From positions 1 through 64,000 of the forward strand of contig CAMDZB010000001.1 in the NCBI GenBank assembly GCA_945910645.1: 64,000 bases of DNA. Direction: 5' to 3'. The notes beneath the pieces are model-generated. The model was not told the DNA's origin, did not search any database, and worked only from the letters and a program-made list of their open reading frames with translations. This stretch comes from an uncultured Spirochaetaceae bacterium. GTDB lineage: Bacteria > Spirochaetota > Spirochaetia > Sphaerochaetales > Sphaerochaetaceae. The position numbers and the translations under genes are program-made. Shown in pieces: positions 26,329-34,687 of this stretch (the first letter of the stretch is position 1; every line of letters starts with the position of its first letter).

Positions 26329-28194
26329 CTAGTTAGTGTTTTTCTTCTTTCCGAGCAATACGGAGAGCAAAGCAATATCAGAAGCCCTAAGCCCTGAAAT
26401 ACGCGACGCCTGCGCAAGAGTAAGGGGCTTTATTCTTTTAAGCTTTTCCCTACTCTCAAACGATAGGGCTGTTGCAGAATCGTAGTTAAAATCCTGTGGG
26501 ATCTTCATAGCTTCCATTCGCTTTAAACGCCTCACGAGTACTTCTTCACGCTTCAAATACGGCTCGTATTTTACATCCAAAGCCGCGGTGGTGATTGATC
26601 TATCTTTGTATCCCTTAAGCTCGTCAAATTGGGCTTTTAGGTCGTCTGCATCGATTATATCAGTCTGTAGCGCAGTAGATAGTGGCATCTTCTCATATCG
26701 TGATGAGCGAAGGATTTCTTTAATCTCTTCTATCTCCTTGCGTTTTCTGTTAAACAGCGTGAGTTTTTCATCGCTTGCTATCCCTATGTTGATGCTGTAC
26801 GGTGTGAGCCTCATATCCGCACTGTCTGCCCTCAGGTTAAGCCTGTACTCTGCACGCGATGTAAACATTCTATACGGTTCATCAACGCCCTTTGTCACAA
26901 GGTCATCGATGAGCACTCCAAGATACGCCTCGTCTCGTGATAGCACGAGTGGATCCTTCCTCTCGAGTTTAAGGTACGCGTTGATTCCTGCCATGAGCCC
27001 CTGCCCTGCAGCTTCCTCATAGCCTGATGTTCCGTTGGTCTGACCTGCAATAAAGAGGTTCTCAAGCACCTTCGACTCAAGCGATGGATAGAGATCAAGC
27101 GGCGATGAATAGTCGTATTCAACTGCGTAGGCATACTTTATAATGCCAGTCTTTTCATCAGTTGCAATCACGGCATCCTCAAGTCCTTTAATCGAATGGA
27201 TGAACGCATCTTGTACGTCCTTTGGAAGCGATGAGGAGAGTCCGTTTAAGTACATCTCCCTACTTCCTCTGCCCTCAGGTTCAATGAATATCTGATGGCG
27301 ATCTCGCGTTTTAAAGCGCATCACCTTATCCTCAATCGAAGGGCAGTAGCGTGGCCCTCGTCCCACGATCTTACCGCCATAAAGCGGGGAACGGTGGATG
27401 TTATCAAGTATGATTTTATGCGTACTTTCGTTTGTGTAGGTGACATAACAGGGCTCTTGGATAACATCAATGCTGTCTTTTTCAAAGCTGTATGGAACTA
27501 CTTTTTCATCTCCATCCTGCTTCTCGAGTATATCAAAGTTAATGCTGTCTCTGATTATACGAGCAGGAGTTCCTGTTTTAAGGCGCCCCATGTTGAATCC
27601 CATTTCACGCATCTTGTAGCCAAGGCCTTTTGCAGCATCCTCTCCGATTCGTCCTTCCTCTTTATCCTCATCGCCCACGAAGGTTTTACCCTCCATAAAC
27701 GTGCCTGTAGTGAGCACAACAGCGCCAGAGTAGTACTCTTTGCCGCTCCTTGTTACAACGCCAATTATAGATCGTTTACCGCTTTTATCAGCCTCGATGA
27801 AGTCTGTAACTGTGTCTTCTCTCACCGTTAAGTTATCCTGATGGGTTACTGTGTAAACCGCGTTTTGATTGTAGAGGTACTTGTCTTCCTGAGAGCGAGG
27901 AGAGCGAACAGCAGCGCCCCGTCTTTTATTCAGGATTCTGAACTGTAACATTGCAGAATCGGCAAGGCGTCCCATCTCGCCACCGAGTGCATCAATCTCT
28001 TCCACTATGTTACCCTTTGCAAGTCCACCTATGGATGGATTACAGCTCATCCTGCCTATTGCGTCGATCTTCTGTGTTATGAGTAATGTTTGCTTTCCTA
28101 AACGGGCAAGGGCAAGGCATGCTTCGATTCCTGCGTGTCCCCCACCAATTACTATTGCGTCGTAGTCTAGATTATGTGTTGCTGTGCTTTTCAT
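26329..28194 (-). CDS. mnmG: tRNA uridine-5-carboxymethylaminomethyl modification enzyme MnmG (GidA)
   Basis: A 621-residue FAD protein that with MnmE installs the (carboxymethyl)aminomethyl group on wobble uridine. Visible features are the FAD-binding VIGGGHAGIEACLALARLG at the N-terminus, IGRMSCNPSIGGLAKG with its catalytic cysteine, TTGTFMEG, PRYCPSIEDKV, the FIAGQTNGTSGYEEAAGQGL motif and the C-terminal helical domain (PLTLAQASRISGLRASDI) that binds MnmE and tRNA. Length is normal. The partner mnmE is 19 kb away at 47.5 kb. No clear ribosome site precedes the ATG; an AT-rich -10-like TATAAA lies about 12 bases upstream. Confidence 0.97.
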   Translation of the reverse strand: MKSTATHNLDYDAIVIGGGHAGIEACLALARLGKQTLLITQKIDAIGRMSCNPSIGGLAKGNIVEEIDALGGEMGRLADSAMLQFRILNKRRGAAVRSPRSQEDKYLYNQNAVYTVTHQDNLTVREDTVTDFIEADKSGKRSIIGVVTRSGKEYYSGAVVLTTGTFMEGKTFVGDEDKEEGRIGEDAAKGLGYKMREMGFNMGRLKTGTPARIIRDSINFDILEKQDGDEKVVPYSFEKDSIDVIQEPCYVTYTNESTHKIILDNIHRSPLYGGKIVGRGPRYCPSIEDKVMRFKTRDRHQIFIEPEGRGSREMYLNGLSSSLPKDVQDAFIHSIKGLEDAVIATDEKTGIIKYAYAVEYDYSSPLDLYPSLESKVLENLFIAGQTNGTSGYEEAAGQGLMAGINAYLKLERKDPLVLSRDEAYLGVLIDDLVTKGVDEPYRMFTSRAEYRLNLRADSADMRLTPYSINIGIASDEKLTLFNRKRKEIEEIKEILRSSRYEKMPLSTALQTDIIDADDLKAQFDELKGYKDRSITTAALDVKYEPYLKREEVLVRRLKRMEAMKIPQDFNYDSATALSFESREKLKRIKPLTLAQASRISGLRASDIALLSVLLGKKKNTN

Positions 28195-28322
28195 CGATCC
28201 ATTTATTTTATATCAAAAGATGGCAATAATTGAATATTTTTGTATAAATATTATAATTAATTGTATGCGATAAACATATTGTTTGATATGTTTCTAAAGC
28301 GCATAAGGAGAACACTTTCACT

Positions 28323-29342
28323 ATTGATAATTATCAGATAGCGTCATATACGATTGCTGCTGTATTTTTTATAATATCTGCATTTTTCTGTAGCATTGAG
28401 CTAGCTTTTTCGTCTTGTTCAGAGTTAAAAATGACGGCTCTAAGCGACAAGGGCGATAAACAGGCTGCAAGAGTCTTACGCCTTTTAAAATCCTTCGACA
28501 AGTCTCTTACTGGAATTCTTGTTTGGATTAACATCCTAAACATGGCATTCACAACTATTATTTCCGTGGTTGTGGCAAAGTACCATGGCGCAAGTGCAAC
28601 CTTTATTGCAATGATTATCTCAACAATACTCATATCTGTTATGGGTGAAATCATACCAAAGATGATTGTTACAAATAACCCTGATTCATTCATCAGGCAT
28701 ACATCCCTGTTCCTAAGCACTATGCTTAAGATCATACATCCGCTGACTATTTTATTCTCATCAGTATCCCTATACTTTGCCCGACCATTCCTTAAAAACA
28801 AGAGGAGCGATAGCGAGCTTGAGGAGGACGACATTGAGGATATCACAAAGGAAGTTGCGCGTTCAGGAGAGATAGAAAAGGATACGGAACAGCTGGTGCT
28901 TGATGCCATCGATTTTGATGAGAAAACCGTGTTTAAATGCATGCAAAACTGGAAGGATGTCGAAACCGTAAACGAGGACGACACACCAGAGGCTATCTTT
29001 AATGCGATCAAGTCATCCCCATTCTCACGCCTGCCTGTGCTTGATAAAAACGGCGATGTAACAGGCGTATTAAATGTCACATTATTCCTAAGGCGCTACT
29101 ACATCTCTGGCGAAAACGCAAACGTACAGAATGCCATCACCCGTCCATTTTTTGTAAAGAGCGATGAAAAACTCGACGACCTTATGCCACTTATGAACGA
29201 AAACAAGATCCACCTTGCCGTTGTACACGACTTTAGCGAAATAGACGGCAAAAGATGCTACCTTGGCATAATTACGCTTGAGGATATTCTTGAGGAGCTT
29301 GTGGGTGAAATCTACGACGAAAGGGATGTAATAAAGGTATGA
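28323..29342 (+). CDS. CNNM/CorC-HlyC family membrane protein with CBS domains (first of a pair)
   Basis: The transmembrane CNNM domain starts upstream of the first ATG (28431): the open frame before it encodes TIAAVFFIISAFFCSIELAFSS, the expected first helix and conserved SAFFxxxE motif. A good AAGGAG lies at 28305-28310, yet no in-frame ATG, GTG or TTG follows; the ATT at 28323 is the best candidate start, giving 339 residues. After three or four membrane helices come DFDEKTVFKCM, two CBS domains and EDILEELVGEIYDE. The short form lacks most of the CorC_HlyC domain. Family members are implicated in Mg2+/Co2+ efflux or resistance. Stop overlaps the next gene (ATGA). Confidence 0.8.
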   Translation: MDNYQIASYTIAAVFFIISAFFCSIELAFSSCSELKMTALSDKGDKQAARVLRLLKSFDKSLTGILVWINILNMAFTTIISVVVAKYHGASATFIAMIISTILISVMGEIIPKMIVTNNPDSFIRHTSLFLSTMLKIIHPLTILFSSVSLYFARPFLKNKRSDSELEEDDIEDITKEVARSGEIEKDTEQLVLDAIDFDEKTVFKCMQNWKDVETVNEDDTPEAIFNAIKSSPFSRLPVLDKNGDVTGVLNVTLFLRRYYISGENANVQNAITRPFFVKSDEKLDDLMPLMNENKIHLAVVHDFSEIDGKRCYLGIITLEDILEELVGEIYDERDVIKV

Positions 29343-30628
29343 CGCTATACATAATACTAATTATCCTACTATCTGCAGCCTCGGCCTTTTTCTCAGGAAC
29401 AGAATCATCCTACGCCACACTCAACACCCTACGCTTACGCCGTCATATAGAGGACAATGCGAATATAAAGAACAAGCGCTACATCAGAGGGAGAAAAAGA
29501 GCGCTTAGCATCAAGGAACACTTTGACTATTACCTCATCACGATTTTGATTGGCAACAATGCTGTTAACCTGTTTATATCAAACATTCTCACAATACTCG
29601 TGATATCAACATTAGGGTCAGAGTACTCCTTTGTTTCAACAATAATAAGCGTAACCCTACTCTTAGTCTGCGGTGAAATTACACCCAAGCTAATCGGTGC
29701 AAAACAGGGTGAAAGCTGGGCTGTAAGGAGTGCTGTCCCTCTCAAGATAATTTCGTACATTTTGTACATTATCGCCTACCCACTTTACGCTGTCACTAAG
29801 AGCATCACCAAAAACTCAAAAAAGAAAATATTAACTCAGGAGGAGCTTGAAGCCGCAGTTGAAAAGAGCGAGAGCGAAGGCGTGATTGACGAGGACAAAA
29901 TGGAGCTTCTACAGAACGCAATCCGCTTTGATGAAAACTGCGCATACGAGGTCTGCACGCCCCGAATCGACGTAAAAGGCATAGATATTGAAGATGAGAG
30001 CGACGAATGGGTGAACACAGCAGTCTCCACAGAATTCTCACGCCTTCCCGTGTTTGAAGGCAGCCTTGATACTCCCCTTGGCGTTCTATACGTCAACGAC
30101 TTTTTGGGGTGGATTATAGAGCACCGAAACGCTACACACGACAAGATCAAAGCAACGCTTCTTAGTATGCTTTCAGAACCGCTATTTGTACACCACACAA
30201 TGAAGGTTGATGACGTGTACAAGTTCCTAAACAAGAAGAAGTCACACCTTGCGTTTGTGAGCGACGAATGGGGCGGGACTCAGGGGATTATCACAATGGA
30301 TGACGCCCTTGAAGAGCTCGTTGGTGAGATCTACGATGAGGATGATGAGATCAACGAAGACTTTGAGATGAACGAGGATGGCTCATTTGAGGTTGGAGGA
30401 AACACAACGCTCAAAGACCTGTTTGCAGAGCTCGACCTCGACATTGATGAGGATGAATTTGAAAGCGTCACCGTTGGAGGGCTTGCCATTGAGATACTAA
30501 ACAAGTTCCCGCACAAAGGGGATGAGTTCGACTGCAAAAATATTCATTTTGTGATTAAAGAAGTGGACAAACGCCGTGTGACTCACTTACATGGTGTCCT
30601 TGTAGACACTAAGCCCTTTAGCGAGTAA
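29339..30628 (+). CDS. CNNM/CorC-HlyC family membrane protein with CBS and CorC domains (second of a pair)
   Basis: A 429-residue paralogue of the preceding gene, overlapping it by four bases. Order: CNNM membrane domain (ILLSAASAFFSGTESSYATLN, LLVCGEITPKLIGA), a linker with LTQEELEAAVEKSE and FDENCAYEVCTPR, tandem CBS domains with GIITMDDALEELVGEIYDE, and a complete C-terminal CorC_HlyC domain (FEVGGNTTLKDLF). The two proteins may form heteromers, as tandem hemolysin-C-type genes often do; a cation-transport role is inferred from the family. Its last 42 bases overlap the convergent aminotransferase gene. Confidence 0.9.
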   Translation: MTLYIILIILLSAASAFFSGTESSYATLNTLRLRRHIEDNANIKNKRYIRGRKRALSIKEHFDYYLITILIGNNAVNLFISNILTILVISTLGSEYSFVSTIISVTLLLVCGEITPKLIGAKQGESWAVRSAVPLKIISYILYIIAYPLYAVTKSITKNSKKKILTQEELEAAVEKSESEGVIDEDKMELLQNAIRFDENCAYEVCTPRIDVKGIDIEDESDEWVNTAVSTEFSRLPVFEGSLDTPLGVLYVNDFLGWIIEHRNATHDKIKATLLSMLSEPLFVHHTMKVDDVYKFLNKKKSHLAFVSDEWGGTQGIITMDDALEELVGEIYDEDDEINEDFEMNEDGSFEVGGNTTLKDLFAELDLDIDEDEFESVTVGGLAIEILNKFPHKGDEFDCKNIHFVIKEVDKRRVTHLHGVLVDTKPFSE

Positions 30629-31786
30629 TTCAACAGCTCTGATTAGATCCTTCTCGTTGAGTACTGCAGCAAGACGAATTTCATTCTTTCCTTTGCCCTT
30701 TGACGCATAGAAGTTCTCGGCAGGCGAAAACATCATCGTTTCCTTGTTGTCTTCGAAATCCGTAAGCATAAACTTTTGGAAGTCCTCAACGTCCTTGATT
30801 GGTAGGGTTGCCATGATGTAGAATGCGCCCTTTGGTGGGGACACGTGAACGCCCTTGATCTTGTTAAGCTCCCTCACCACAACTTCTACTCTCTTTTTGT
30901 ACTCGTTTCTGATGCCTCTGAAGTAGTCTGCGGATGTTGAGTTGTAGAGCGCTGCTGCTCCAATCTGGTTGATTGTTGATACAGAAAGACGTGCCTGAGC
31001 GAACTTTGTGGCGCTCTCTATGATCTTCTCGTTCTTTGAGATAAGTGCGCCAATTCTTGCACCACAGCATGAGAATCGCTTTGACACAGAGTCGATTACT
31101 ATCACGTTCTCACGTGCATTCTTGTACTTAAGAATTGATGTGATTTTATCGTCTGTAAAACAGATTTCACGGTATACCTCGTCGCAGATTATATAGAGGT
31201 TATTCTTGAGCGCAAAGTTAATTACAGTGCACATGTCGTTGTCGTTAAGGATTGTGCCTGTTGGGTTGTTTGGGTTGGTGATGAGAATAGCCTTTGTGTT
31301 CTTCCTCATCGCGCTTTCAAGCTGTTTTTCGGTTGCGTACGTGTAGTTGTCTTTTGGGAAGGTTCGAAGCGGCGTCACCTCGCCTCCTACCGATTTAATT
31401 ATGGTGTGGTAGTTTGGATAGAACGGCTCTGGAATAATCACTCTGTCGCCACTGTTGAGGATTGCGTATGCCGCCATAAGGATAGCTTCACTTCCGCCTG
31501 TTGTAACTACAATGTCACTTGCTTTAACATCAAGGTTCATGCGGTTGTAGTACCCCTCCATTGCTTTTAATAGCTCTGGGCGTCCAAGCGATGGGGCGTA
31601 TGCGTCTGTTTTGAATTCGATTCCCTTAACCGCGTTGAAATACGAATTGTCAGTTGGGATATCAGGCTGTCCGATATTCATGGCGTAAATTTTTACTCCT
31701 TTTTTCGTCGCAGCTTCTGCATACGGATAAAACTTTCTAATTGGCGATAAGTGTGATTCCTCTGCTTTTTTTGATATCTCTAACAT
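30587..31786 (-). CDS. Pyridoxal-phosphate aminotransferase, class I/II
   Basis: A 399-residue fold-type I aminotransferase. Motifs: NIGQPDIPT, GGSEAILMAAYAI for phosphate binding, ITNPNNPTGT with the substrate-contacting Asn, CDEVYREICF with the PLP-ring Asp, and SVSKRFSCCGARIG with the Schiff-base lysine near residue 240. It resembles aspartate/alanine-type aminotransferases; substrate choice cannot be read reliably. The ATG at 31786 lacks a ribosome site and has TAAAAT ending seven bases upstream, again suggesting a leaderless mRNA. The 3' end overlaps the convergent CNNM gene by 42 bases. Confidence 0.92.
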   Translation of the reverse strand: MLEISKKAEESHLSPIRKFYPYAEAATKKGVKIYAMNIGQPDIPTDNSYFNAVKGIEFKTDAYAPSLGRPELLKAMEGYYNRMNLDVKASDIVVTTGGSEAILMAAYAILNSGDRVIIPEPFYPNYHTIIKSVGGEVTPLRTFPKDNYTYATEKQLESAMRKNTKAILITNPNNPTGTILNDNDMCTVINFALKNNLYIICDEVYREICFTDDKITSILKYKNARENVIVIDSVSKRFSCCGARIGALISKNEKIIESATKFAQARLSVSTINQIGAAALYNSTSADYFRGIRNEYKKRVEVVVRELNKIKGVHVSPPKGAFYIMATLPIKDVEDFQKFMLTDFEDNKETMMFSPAENFYASKGKGKNEIRLAAVLNEKDLIRAVELLAKGLSVYKDTM

Positions 31787-31864
31787 AGCGTATATTTTAT
31801 ATTGTTAATAAAAAAATTTTCAACAAAATTTTATCTAAATTTTAAAGAGCTCATGCATATTGTA

Positions 31865-31889
31865 TGGTATAATAAAAGATAAGTATCTT
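31865..31889 (+). promoter_or_regulatory. Extended -10 promoter and dyad of the purine permease gene
   Basis: TGG-TATAAT at 31865-31873 is an extended -10 box. A perfect dyad AAGATAAGTATCTT (31876-31889) follows, right over the expected transcription start, and could be an operator. AGGAG (31895-31899) precedes the ATG at 31907. No purine-riboswitch structure is seen. Confidence 0.6.
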
Positions 31890-31906
31890 AACTTAGGAGA
31901 TTTAAA

Positions 31907-33253
31907 ATGGAGAAGTTTTTCAAACTTAAGAAGCATGGAACTAACGTCCAAACCGAGACAATGGCAGGACTTACAACGTTCCTCACGATGATTTACATCC
32001 TTGTTGTGAATCCTAGCATTCTTAGCGCAAGCGGTATGGATTGGGGTTCAGTGTTCACAGCAACATGTCTTTCTGCAGCTATTGCAACGCTCGTAATGGG
32101 ACTCTGGGGCAATCTTCCATTTGCACTTGCACCTGGAATGGGACTCAACGCATTTCTCACATACACAGTAGTGCTTGGAATGGGTCACACATGGCAATTC
32201 GCTCTTGCTGCAATATTTGTTGAAGGTATTATCTTCCTTCTACTCACAGGCTTTAACATTCGTGAAGCTATTGTCGCATCGATTCCTGATAACCTCAAAA
32301 AGGCAATTTCTGTTGGTATCGGATTGTTTATCGCATTCATCGGTATGCAGAACGCAGGTATTATCGCTCCAAATCCTAGCACGGCTGTAGAACTACATCT
32401 TATCCATGGTGCATCAGGTTCATTTGCTCCAGCTGTGGCTTTCATAGGTTTGATTATCACATCAATTCTCGTTGTGCTTAAGGTTCCTGCAAGTCTTCTA
32501 ATCGGCATAATTCTTACAACACTAATTGGCATTCCATTTGGCGTTACAGTTTGGAATCCAGCTAGCTTAAAGTTCGTTCCACCATCAATGGCTCCTACCT
32601 TCCTTGGATGTTTTGAAGGATTTGCTGAAATCGGCGGAAGTAAAGGCGTGTTTGACTTTATCATCGTTATGTTCACTTTCCTATTTGTTGACATGTTTGA
32701 TACAGTTGGTACGCTCGTAGGATGTGCTCTAAACGGCAATATGACAATCAAAGATAAGCACGGTAACACAACAGTTCCTAACTGTAAGCAGGCTCTCTTT
32801 GCAGATGCTATCGGTACTACAGTTGGCGCATTGTTCGGAACATCAACAGTTACAACATTCGTTGAGAGTTCATCGGGCGTAGTTGCAGGCGGACGCACAG
32901 GACTTACAGCCGTTACAACAGCAGTTCTATTCATCCTCTCACTATTCCTTGCACCACTATTCTCATCAGTTCCATCTGCAGCAACAGCTCCAATCCTTAT
33001 CATCGTTGGACTTTATATGTGTTCACAGATCAACACGATCGACTTTACACATGACTACACAGAAGCTATTCCTGCATTCCTCACGGTTGCATTTATGCCA
33101 CTTGCATATTCAATCGCAGACGGCATCATGTTTGGTGTGCTTTCATATGTAATCCTCAAGGCTGTTAAGAGGGACTGGAAGGCTATTTCACCAGCAACTT
33201 GGGCGTTGTTTGCTCTGTTTGTTGCAAAGATTATTGTCAACCAGATAGCATAA
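31907..33253 (+). CDS. NCS2 family (AzgA-type) purine nucleobase permease
   Basis: A 448-residue transporter with about 12-14 hydrophobic segments. AzgA-branch motifs are clear: ETMAGLTTFLTMIYILVVNP at the start, LPFALAPGMGLNAF, the GIGLFIAFIGMQNAG stretch, FLFVDMFDTVGTLVG with the conserved acidic residues, and SGVVAGGRTGLTAV. The branch imports adenine, guanine or hypoxanthine with protons. It is a single-gene unit: promoter with extended -10 upstream and a strong terminator directly after the stop. Confidence 0.93.
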   Translation: MEKFFKLKKHGTNVQTETMAGLTTFLTMIYILVVNPSILSASGMDWGSVFTATCLSAAIATLVMGLWGNLPFALAPGMGLNAFLTYTVVLGMGHTWQFALAAIFVEGIIFLLLTGFNIREAIVASIPDNLKKAISVGIGLFIAFIGMQNAGIIAPNPSTAVELHLIHGASGSFAPAVAFIGLIITSILVVLKVPASLLIGIILTTLIGIPFGVTVWNPASLKFVPPSMAPTFLGCFEGFAEIGGSKGVFDFIIVMFTFLFVDMFDTVGTLVGCALNGNMTIKDKHGNTTVPNCKQALFADAIGTTVGALFGTSTVTTFVESSSGVVAGGRTGLTAVTTAVLFILSLFLAPLFSSVPSAATAPILIIVGLYMCSQINTIDFTHDYTEAIPAFLTVAFMPLAYSIADGIMFGVLSYVILKAVKRDWKAISPATWALFALFVAKIIVNQIA

Positions 33254-33272
33254 GACGTAAATAATAAAAAAA

Positions 33273-33299
33273 AGGGGGGCAGCATTGCCCCCTTTTTTT
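33273..33299 (+). terminator. Rho-independent terminator after the purine permease gene
   Basis: AGGGGGGCA and TGCCCCCT form a GC-rich stem around a four-base loop, followed by seven T. A run of A precedes the stem, so it can work in both directions and would also stop transcription arriving from the DUF3737 side. Confidence 0.93.
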
Positions 33300-33304
33300 A
33301 TTTG

Positions 33305-33765
33305 CTCTCGTTTGATCTCGGGTGATTAGCTTTGTCAGGCTGGCGGTAAGCCCACTTGGCCTACCACAAAGGTATGTCCTGCGTTAGGGCTACCTTGCCT
33401 TTCGCGCTCCTCATCCCGATTATCAAACTCGCAACAAGTGCCATCTAATACGTTATGTCCTGCGCTAGCCTTGCCTTGTTTCCTAGTAGCTCATCTCAAT
33501 ATGGATTTGCTGATGAAATCAGTGTCCACGAAATTTTCTCTTGAACAAGTACATCAAAGATGTTTTGTTTAATGGTACTAAGAGGCTATTACATCCCAGA
33601 GTCGCTAATAGAATAATTTCTTATATGGACACAGTGATTTCAAGCAAATTTAAAAAATTGTTTTTAACTACTCCTCATCCCGAATATCAAACTCGCAACA
33701 AGTGCCATCCAGGAACAATCTCAAACTCGCTTATGTTAGGTTGATCTTAGGTATCTAACTTTGTC
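33305..33765 (-). repeat. Dispersed intergenic repeat, copy A, split by a 170-bp unique segment
   Basis: On the minus strand this region matches copies B (56222) and C (57779): AACGCAGGACATACCTTTG, then GGTAGGCCAAGTGGGCT, then GACAAAGTTAG-like and CGAGATCAAACGAG words. It has two arms, 33305-33498 and about 33672-33765, that both contain CCTCATCCCGA followed by TATCAAACTCGCAACAAG, separated by a unique AT-rich stretch (about 33500-33670). This 540-base gap between the permease and DUF3737 genes otherwise holds only the terminator. The unique stretch has a 67-codon open frame from a TTG at 33541 with no known relatives; I treat it as non-coding or a relic. Confidence 0.8.
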
Positions 33766-33793
33766 AGACTGCACCCGCCTAACTTCGGGGAAA

Positions 33794-34645
33794 TCAACCC
33801 TCCGTTGTCTCATCAAGTACCTTAGCGTCTATCTTTGCAGTAGTTGGTTCTGAGAGGATCAACGTGTTAACACATGGTGCTTTGATTACACCGCTTGTTG
33901 GATTCTTAACACTGTCGATAGTTGATGTGATCTCAGCATCGATGTTCTTACTGTACTCAAACGAAAGCGTTGTATTAAGGGTGCGGCAGTTGATCATCTT
34001 AAGTCCATCCACGTAGCAAAGTCCCTGTAGGCTCTCTATAGTACAGTTGATGAACGTAATGTTCTTTGCGTTCCATGCAAGGTACTCACCCACAATGTAT
34101 GAATTCTCAACCACCACGTTTTCTGTATTCCAAAATGCGTCTTTTGAGAGGAGGCGCGCATTTTTTATCGTCATGTTCTTAACGTTGTCAAAGGAATAGT
34201 CGCCGATCACCTCAATGTTGTTGATAGTCATATTTGACGAGTTCATTGCAAAGTAATTGCCGTTAACCTTTACGTTCTCAAGAGTTACGTTGTTGCAGTT
34301 CCACATGGTCTCTGACGCATCGTAGAACGTTACGTTCTCAAGGCGCACCTTATCGCATCGTCTGAATGCCTTTGGAGCCTTAATCACAAAGTTTTTAGCC
34401 GTTAAATTCTCGGTATACCAAATTCCTGCACGTGCAGTATCGAGCATGTAGCAGTTCTCAATCTCAACGTTTTTTGTATACCAGAGTGGGTACTTCCACT
34501 TGAATGACGTTTCATATAATTTAACGTTTCTGCTTTCCTTAAGCGGTGACTCACCATTTTGAAAAGTACAGTATGCGATATCTACATCTTTTGCTTTAAA
34601 GAGTGCTCTCTCGCCCTCGTATATTCCATATCTATATTTGTCCAT
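33794..34645 (-). CDS. DUF3737 family protein, predicted right-handed beta-helix
   Basis: A 283-residue protein of the DUF3737 family. It begins with the family's typical YxGERALFKAKDVDIxYCTFxxGESPLKES and continues as short repeating strands with regularly placed N-x-x-I/V and asparagine ladders (NVEIENCYML, NVTLENVKVNGNY, NMTIKNARLL, NITFINCTI), the hallmark of a parallel beta-helix. Function is unknown; no signal peptide, so cytoplasmic. It stands alone between the acyl-CoA synthetase gene and the repeat region; the ATG at 34645 has no obvious ribosome site. Confidence 0.88.
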   Translation of the reverse strand: MDKYRYGIYEGERALFKAKDVDIAYCTFQNGESPLKESRNVKLYETSFKWKYPLWYTKNVEIENCYMLDTARAGIWYTENLTAKNFVIKAPKAFRRCDKVRLENVTFYDASETMWNCNNVTLENVKVNGNYFAMNSSNMTINNIEVIGDYSFDNVKNMTIKNARLLSKDAFWNTENVVVENSYIVGEYLAWNAKNITFINCTIESLQGLCYVDGLKMINCRTLNTTLSFEYSKNIDAEITSTIDSVKNPTSGVIKAPCVNTLILSEPTTAKIDAKVLDETTEG

Positions 34646-34687
34646 AAGTCTAAGACTAATATAATAGTTTTTCAGTAAAACGTAAAG

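Noticed and set aside
27295-27831. 178-codon plus-strand frame inside mnmG
   Set aside because: mnmG is unambiguous on the other strand; the frame shows no domain.
28334-29080. 248-codon frame antisense to the first CNNM gene
   Set aside because: Ser-rich mirror of the CNNM coding sequence; no ribosome site.
31787-31906. Purine riboswitch ahead of the nucleobase permease
   Set aside because: No conserved three-way-junction sequence; the leader after the -10 box is only about 30 bases.
32185-33003. 272-codon frame antisense to the purine permease gene
   Set aside because: Shadow of the well-conserved permease; Thr/Arg/Ile-rich with no domain.
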